Shown: piece by piece, positions 18,331-24,097 of the stretch | How positions within the stretch are numbered: the stretch's first letter is position 1 | Layout of the letters: each line of letters starts with the position of its first letter | Assembly (NCBI GenBank): GCA_011763485.2 | Contig: JAANSK020235519.1 | Coordinates: 1 to 24,097 of the forward strand | From: Isoetes engelmannii | Taxonomy: Eukaryota; Streptophyta; Lycopodiopsida; Isoetales; Isoetaceae | Length of the DNA: 24,097 nt | Direction of reading: 5' to 3' | Translations under genes and position numbers: made by a program | Notes under the pieces: model-generated | Databases searched by the model: none | The model's input: the letters and a program-made list of their open reading frames with translations, nothing else | What the model was told of the DNA's origin: nothing

Positions 18331-20050
18331 TTGGTCTATAGGACCTATACAAAGAGAAACATAAAAAAAAGTGGAAATTAATATATTGGAATGTGTTTTG
18401 TATGCAGAAAAACTGGTTGGTAATTGTGAAATGAGAAATTGCCATGAATTGGAGCTGAGCATGGCCTGCTCAGTCTTGTTATGTTGCGCATTCTCTGGAA
18501 TAGGGGAGCGAGATGACTTTTCGCAGTTTAAAACGGAAGCCGTAATTGCGTGGGAAACAATTAAAATTAATAAAGTTAGACAAGCAAAAGGACATTTTAA
18601 ATGAATAAACCATTTCCATAGCTAAAAGCCTTAAGAATTAAACTGGAAACTATAGGTGTGCTCCTCAAATTATAATGGAGGAGGAATTTTGTTAAGGAAT
18701 GATAAAAATACAATTTCATATCTAAAGGCTTTAATTGGAAATAACGGGAGTGTTTGTATCTTTCTCTATGGGGAGAAAGAGGATTTATAGCCAAAAAAGT
18801 TTTGCCTGAATGGCATATAATCTGGGCATAGTACACATATGGTGTACCTTAACGCTTGTGGAATATTGTGGAAAAAGCACTATGAAGAACATAGCATGAC
18901 AAGATTAACTAAATTATCTAGCCAATTGGTGTCCCTTATGGGGGATAATGGTTCTATGAATTTATCCTAACTCATAGATGATCGTATGTTCATGCAAAGA
19001 GTAGAATTGGAATGTGGGTTATCATGATACCTTAGAATAAGCTTCCCTTATGGGGGGAATGTTAGACTTCTATGTGTTCATGTATGTTGATACGTCTAGA
19101 GATGCTATATGTTTGAATGACAATGTAGTCACGGTTGCATTATGTTAGCATGCTCTGTTGGATATCTGACATCATAATGTGGTAGAACATGAATATGATC
19201 TGTTCTCTATGATATCTTTGCAATTGTTAGCATTGTTCTATGTTGTCTTTGGTAAATGCATGGGAAATGCATGTGAACTACTCTTGATTCTTGGATCATA
19301 TAATGGTTTGAACTCTGACATGTGGGACATGTGCTAAGTCCTTGATGCATGAGTGCATAAGCTCCGGGGCCGGGGTCCATTTGTGGTGGCTTAGACTCGC
19401 GGTTGTTCTTGTTCTTGACATCGGGGGTTGTCACCCCGGCGAGGGTGCTTCGTCGCGCTACATGGCTTGAAGTGGTTCCCTAGCGCTGGACGCAGGCTAA
19501 GAGGGTGTATACACATGAGGCTTACCCCGCCCGTATTTGCTGCAGGGCCTGATCAGTCCGAGTGGCCTTATAGAACCTGGAGTAGGCACTGCATGCCTAT
19601 GGGTTCCATGGTTAATCTAAGGCTATGGTAATGTTGATTTATAGCTTATTTGGATGCATTTGATGTTTTGGGATTTTCATGATGTAATCCTTGTTATTGT
19701 TGTTCACGTTATGTACTAACATTGCATTGCTAGTCTATAACATAGTGGGATTCTCAGGTGAGGCCTCTAAGGCCAAGAATGATTCTGGATTGATATAACA
19801 TGTATTTTACTTGCTGATTATACCAGCACTTTCTAGATGCCTCAGGCCCCCACTTAGTCTTTAAGACTAACCCCACGTGTTCATGATGTAAGCAGAGCGA
19901 CAGGAGGCGTGAAGGATCATTGTGCAGTTGGGAGCCGGAATGGAATTAAAGCTATATGATCTTTGCGAGCCTTCAGCAAGGCATTGTGGTTATTTAATAG
20001 ACTGGATATTGTGGATTTTTAAAATGTGAAGTATTCTCATTGTGTATATA
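18331..20050. mobile_element. LTR-like non-coding repeat, copy 3 with flanks
   Basis: The part 19165-19700 matches 14515-15180; the best piece is 19317-19568 against 14757-15006. CTTATGGGGGGAATGTTAGACTT-type motifs before it echo the other copies. The following stretch (19840-20000), with AGTCTTTAAGACTAACCCCA, also looks retroelement-like. No protein-coding region is visible. Old and decayed. Confidence 0.45.
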
Positions 20051-20657
20051 GCATGATAATATGCTCTTGAGAGTTGTGCTCCTAAGTGTTTATTGGATTT
20101 GGTTGAGATCCAAAAAATTCAATTCCTTACCAAGAATACTTCAGTAGCATTGTATCATTCAACTTATGCATACCAAAATTGTCATGGACTCATGCAAGTA
20201 TAGATGGGATCTCAGGTTACCTGGAGGGTTAACCCGACAGGCCCGTTACAGGTTTCTTCAGTTCATCCCTTAACATATGACATTGAAGACCAGCAGGTGT
20301 GCTTACCATTTCTGCATGGTATAATGAACACGATTGTTGACATGGAAGAGTTTAAGACTAAGTTTCTCCTTTTGAGATGGAACTGTGCAATTTGGCTCAA
20401 AGTAGTCTATGTTCTTCCTCGTGTGTCACAAGTGGTGGTTTCCAAGCTTTGGATAGTTCATGAGAATGTCAAGCCAGAACACTCGGTGCATTCTATATAT
20501 AAAATTCTTTTTCGTGTAGAGGTGTTTCCCCTTCATACAAGTAGCCTTTAATGATACATGTGAATCAATAGAATTGAATGAATTAAAGAGCAGTTTAAAA
20601 ATGGGTTTGAGATGCGTTGCCCATTCCAAATTATTCATCTTGTGGTGGCATATTATC
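20051..20657. other. Unassigned interval upstream of the LINE fragment
   Basis: An open frame at 20204-20551 (115 codons) has no recognised domain. It could be decayed LINE sequence because a LINE C-terminal piece lies in the same orientation just downstream, but no reverse-transcriptase motif was seen. Confidence 0.3.
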
Positions 20658-20767
20658 CATAGATGTGTGTGAATCAATGTTTTAGTCTGCATATTTTGTT
20701 TGCAAGTGTTTGCATAGATGTGTGTGAATCAATGTTTTAGTCTGCATATTTTGTTTGCAAGTGCTTG
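20658..20767. repeat. 55-bp perfect tandem duplication
   Basis: Copies at 20658-20712 and 20713-20767 differ at one base (TGTTTG against TGCTTG). It overlaps the upstream edge of the LINE fragment and must post-date it. Confidence 0.95.
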
Positions 20768-20874
20768 CAACATGTCCATTATGTGCTCAGATGGATGAGA
20801 CAATTAAGCATTGTTTCTTCTTGTGTGAGCATGCCTTAGCAGCTTGATTGTGGCTTCAAAATCATTTCAATTGA
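20758..20874 (+). mobile_element. LINE 3' fragment with zinc-binding (zf-RVT) motif
   Basis: One frame reads TCPLCAQMDETIKHCFFLCE, then HALAA, a stop, and LWLQNHFN. The CPLC...ET..HCFF.C...A..W.W pattern is the zinc-binding region found at the C-terminus of plant non-LTR (L1-type) reverse transcriptases. Only this end survives, and it contains an internal stop, so it is a dead 3' remnant. No poly-A tail or target-site duplication was recognised. Confidence 0.6.
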
Positions 20875-22217
20875 AGTTTGAGTAGCTGGTCTTCTTGGCC
20901 CGTGTACCCAAGTTCTTGGGGCAATCTAGCAGAGAGAGCATTTCACTTGGCTTCTGCATTGATTGAAAAAGAAGCAATCTTTTCATTTTCAAAGGCAATA
21001 GATGCCCTAATGCTCAAGTCCTCATTAGAGCTAAGCAACACATTGTCAAAGCGTATGTATCATCTTCAATACACGGTGAAATGAAGAGTACATTAATATT
21101 CATACTTATGCATGCTTCACATTTAGATATTGTATACTGTAAGGTGCCAGGTGGTTCTGCTCTAATGGATATTTCCTGGACTGAGCCTTCATTGTCCTAT
21201 CTGTATGTATAGTTCTCTTGATTAAGCAATATTAGATCTTTTGTCAAAAGATTTGTCTCTCTTACTTAGGATATTATTATGGGGGATTAGTCATACATTC
21301 ATGGCAACCAAAAATCTCTCGAGCACAAGTTGCGACCTATATGATAACTATCTAGCGAGAGCACAAGTTGCGACCTATATGATAACTATCTAGCGAGCAC
21401 AGGTTGCCGCCCTATGACCAGCCACATGAACCATTGGATACAATTTTTTGTTTGTTTCTCATGTCTAGAAAACTTATGAAACGGTTCATTCCATTTACTT
21501 CTTTGGTTGACATATAAAGTCCATTACTAACCGACATACACTACACAATACTACTTGTTTAAGAAGGGCAGGGCCCCAAGACAAGATCTGTCGCTGCACC
21601 ACCACCACGATGGTGGTGACTAAATAGTTATCAATTTACCGACCTTGCTAACACGTCTCTAGCTAACACGTCAATTGTCCAAGTTTTGAGATTTCTGTAG
21701 CACTAGCTGAACTTGGCCCTGAATGAGTAAGTTGGAATTTGGCCCACACATTGGCCATCATTTTGTTTGTTCTGATACCATGACACATTCACATGAGATC
21801 ATCACATTTGTTTTATTATATTCGAAATAAGATACATGATTAGAGCGATTCTCCTATGTATTATATTGAAAAATCCCGCAACGTGTCCACTTCCAATCAC
21901 CAAAGTATAACACAAGATCCCTCATACCTTTATCCCATTTGGACCATCTATGCTAAGTAGCATGCATCCTAGCAACCTGTATGTTCAAAAGACAGGAATA
22001 TAGAAGCACTTTTTTTCTCTTTACTAACATTATATACCCCAAAAGGGAGCCCAGCCAAAAACAAAACAGTTCTTTTCTGTAACAAAGGGAATGAGTTCAA
22101 AAGAAATGCAAACGCCAAATCCGTTGAAAACATTCCCTATGAGAAAAAGTTAAATAAAGCAGATGCGGATCCAAGTGAGGGAAGGAAGTGTGTGCGGTCC
22201 CCACAAAACAACGGGAC
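20875..22217. other. Intergenic region and probable 3' UTR of the LHW-like gene
   Basis: No supportable gene. A tandem duplication lies at 21321-21394 (period 36-38, with a partial third copy after it). A short CACCACCA/TGGTGGTG hairpin sits at 21600-21618. TTTATT at 21812-21817 (AATAAA on the minus strand) could be the polyadenylation signal of the minus-strand gene, giving a 3' UTR of about 400 bases; this is weakly supported. Confidence 0.4.
21321..21394. repeat. 36-38-bp tandem duplication
   Basis: GAGCACAAGTTGCGACCTAT and the following bases occur at 21321-21358 and 21359-21394, with a diverged third start (GAGCACAGGTTGCCGCCCTA) at 21395. Confidence 0.92.
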
Positions 22218-24097
22218 TCATCTATTTTCTATAAGTGACCTAACTTTGTTGGGAAACGAATCAGCAGGACAGACGTCTACCTCTTGAGACCCCATCAAGC
22301 CACTTTGGCATGTCACAGTTGAACTGGTCTTGCTGTTGGGTTGCAACAGCTGCATCAGAGACCATAATATCTCCACCCGGTGTGTCTCCCTTATTGCCTG
22401 CAATCAACTTTGTTTATCAGATACAGATACCAAAACAATCGCTACCCATAAATTAAGTTCTAAACACTTGCCATAGAATTCCATTGAAGAATCTTTTTAC
22501 ATGTTAAACACTTGCCATAGAATTCCATTGAAGCATCTTTTTACATGTATGTGCTTCAAAAATTACCTCAACAATGAATCGGGCCCATATCTTGTCAGCC
22601 CTTGCTTCCATAACACCTTTCAGAATTGTCAGCCCTAATCCTCTAATATTATCTGCAATCTCCAGAAACAACCCTTTTTCTTCACAAAGCATCTGGAAAT
22701 ATAAACACAGCACATATAAGATAGAGATGAAGGAAATTTCTAAGCATATATAGAAGTAATGATGCTCACCTCCACAAGCATCTGTCGGGGTTGGCTTAAA
22801 TTTTCCACCACGATTGGACAACCCATACCCTGGCCACCACCCCATTCAAACGCCCAGCTAGCTCCATTCTCTAAGCTCTCTCGTGAAAGTAAGCTGCTTC
22901 CATTTTCAAGGCCCTGATATACATGCATGACATAGACATTTGATATAGGGCCAGACAGACAATGAAATACTTAGACAGGCCTAACACAGGACAAGTTATA
23001 CCTTCAACTCCCCAGATTTCCATTTGCCCCCATGCTGGGTGACGCTTTGAAGAAAATTCATGTGCTTGATAGTTCTCTCCAGTAAAGCATCAATGCTACA
23101 CTGTTGGGCACAAAAGGAACAATAGTGAGTTGGGTAAACTCAGAAGCATATACTAGACTATTATGAAGTAAATACAAACCTTTGTTGCATTTGGGACAAT
23201 TTCACGTAATTCACGAACTCTGTCTTGTATTTGTTGTCTATCTTTCGGTCGTGGTCTTGTCGGTTCCCCCGGCCTAGCCCGCTTTTTACCATTTTTTGTA
23301 GTTTCTTCATGAGTCTTCAATGCCGGCTGCTGCTCTTTCAGTGCCCGTTCTTCAGTATGTTTATCTTTTGTCTGTTCAACCCAACTGTTTGGGGCAGACA
23401 TCATACTTGATTGCCATTTCATGGTTCCTTGACTAATATTGCTCCTAGATTGGCAAATACCAGAATCATCATTTTGCTTGGAGGTGGATAAAGATGTAGA
23501 TACAGAAGATGAGGCTGCAGAGACAGGAAGACATTGGGGAAGTTCAAAATTCATCAAAGGTGCACTTATATGTCTCTGAAGTGGAAAGCTCATGGCATCC
23601 CGTGAGTAAATATTTCCTTTGGCAGATAATGATGATGGCATGACAGATACACCAGCCACAACAGCATCAAGTAAAGGTTCTGGCTTGACATCTGTATGGA
23701 ACAACTCTCCTAATCCACCAGTTCTTAAAATATCTCCAAGGCTAGAAGAATTTCCAGAGGATTGAAGTATGCCTGAGCCTTGACCTGATGATGCAGTTGG
23801 CATCTGAGTTGGAGGGACACTTCTGACCATATCATTCGGTGAGAAAAGCAGATCTAAGTATCCTTCCTTTTCTGCCTCCTTTTTTGGAACTGGTGCCAAT
23901 GCTTCAGACAACTCATCCCCCATTGCAAACTGCGACCCAGTTGTTGTCAACGAGTTTGTGTGAGTGCAATCTTTTGTCAATGAGGCAAAAAATCCATCAA
24001 TATCAAAAGTATCACTTTCAAATGCAGATGAGCCAACCAACTTATCACAATCTATGCCTTCTGAGAGTTCAGGTAAGAGTAACACATCTTTAGTCAA
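22218..24097 (-). CDS. LHW: LONESOME HIGHWAY-like bHLH transcription factor, C-terminal part
   Basis: Five exons: 24097 (edge) to 23180, 23100-23002, 22913-22770, 22692-22567, 22397-22218, all with GT-AG sites in phase 0, giving about 488 residues. The basic and first helix are KKRARPGEPTRPRPKDRQQI and DRVRELREIVPNATK; the second helix is CSIDALLERTIKHMNFLQSV. This RPRPKDRQ signature is typical of LHW-group bHLH proteins, which dimerise with TMO5-type bHLHs to promote vascular cell divisions through cytokinin synthesis in angiosperms. After the bHLH come GASWAFEW, GCPIVVENLSQPRQMLVEML and IADNIRGLGLTILKGVMEAR, the ACT-like dimerisation region usual in the family, then a 40-residue Ser/Thr-rich tail. 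The bHLH-MYC_N-type N-terminus is expected beyond the window. The frame is intact, so this gene is probably functional. LHW paralogues (LHL genes) cannot be excluded. Confidence 0.93.
22461..22548. repeat. 44-bp tandem duplication in the last intron of the LHW-like gene
   Basis: Copies 22461-22504 and 22505-22548 differ at one base. The intron (22398-22566, 169 bp) would be about 125 bp without it, closer to the other introns of the gene (77-88 bp). Splice sites are not affected. Confidence 0.95.

Noticed and set aside
21600-21618. CACCACCA/TGGTGGTG hairpin as a terminator or RNA element
   Set aside because: Arms are simple trinucleotide repeats and there is no gene context that would give it a role.
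22504-22548. The in-frame extension of LHW exon 4 into the 44-bp duplication as coding
   Set aside because: A good GT donor at 22566-22565 ends the exon at the place expected from the family, and the next exon resumes the conserved sequence in phase.

Overview
This is nuclear DNA from a land plant. Evidence: GT-AG introns of 57-370 bp, a long PLS-class pentatricopeptide repeat (PPR) gene and a second decayed PPR copy, the C-terminal half of a LONESOME HIGHWAY (LHW)-type bHLH gene, and much AT-rich repeat-derived DNA. The PPR style and the bacterial-type methylase family suggest a fern or another seed-free vascular plant; this is inference, not proof.

Layout. Positions 1-1250 hold weakly supported last exons of two convergent genes. 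From about 2030 to 7244 lies the most unusual block: two head-to-head broken genes sharing one ~560 bp promoter region. The minus-strand gene resembles uncharacterised transposase-like proteins. The plus-strand gene has seven exons and encodes a lysine-rich N-terminus, a possible ParB-like domain and a beta-class DNA amino-methyltransferase (motif IV DIPY, then motif X, then motif I DAFSG, where it is cut off). Its promoter and four of its six introns carry 17 copies of a palindrome, CTATGCGCGCATAG, none of them in exons. In introns 1 and 5 these recur at a 31 bp step. Next, at 7243-8001, two direct repeats flank an antisense two-exon fragment of an unknown host gene.

Positions 8569-11070 encode an intact ~833-residue PPR protein that stops inside its E region. 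From 11.1 to 20 kb I see no intact gene: a possible relic of a PPR tail, a decayed antisense PPR gene (about 13.18-13.76 kb), and at least three diverged copies of a non-coding LTR-like repeat. A LINE 3' fragment lies near 20.8 kb. The last 1.9 kb, on the minus strand, is the LHW-like gene, with five exons visible and its N-terminus beyond the window edge.

How parts may work together: only the PPR and LHW-like genes look functional. The 2-7.2 kb pair looks like a decayed copy of a mobile or multicopy element in which a DNA-binding methylase could have recognised palindromes in its own promoter and introns; that link is a hypothesis. No RNA gene and no CRISPR array were seen.
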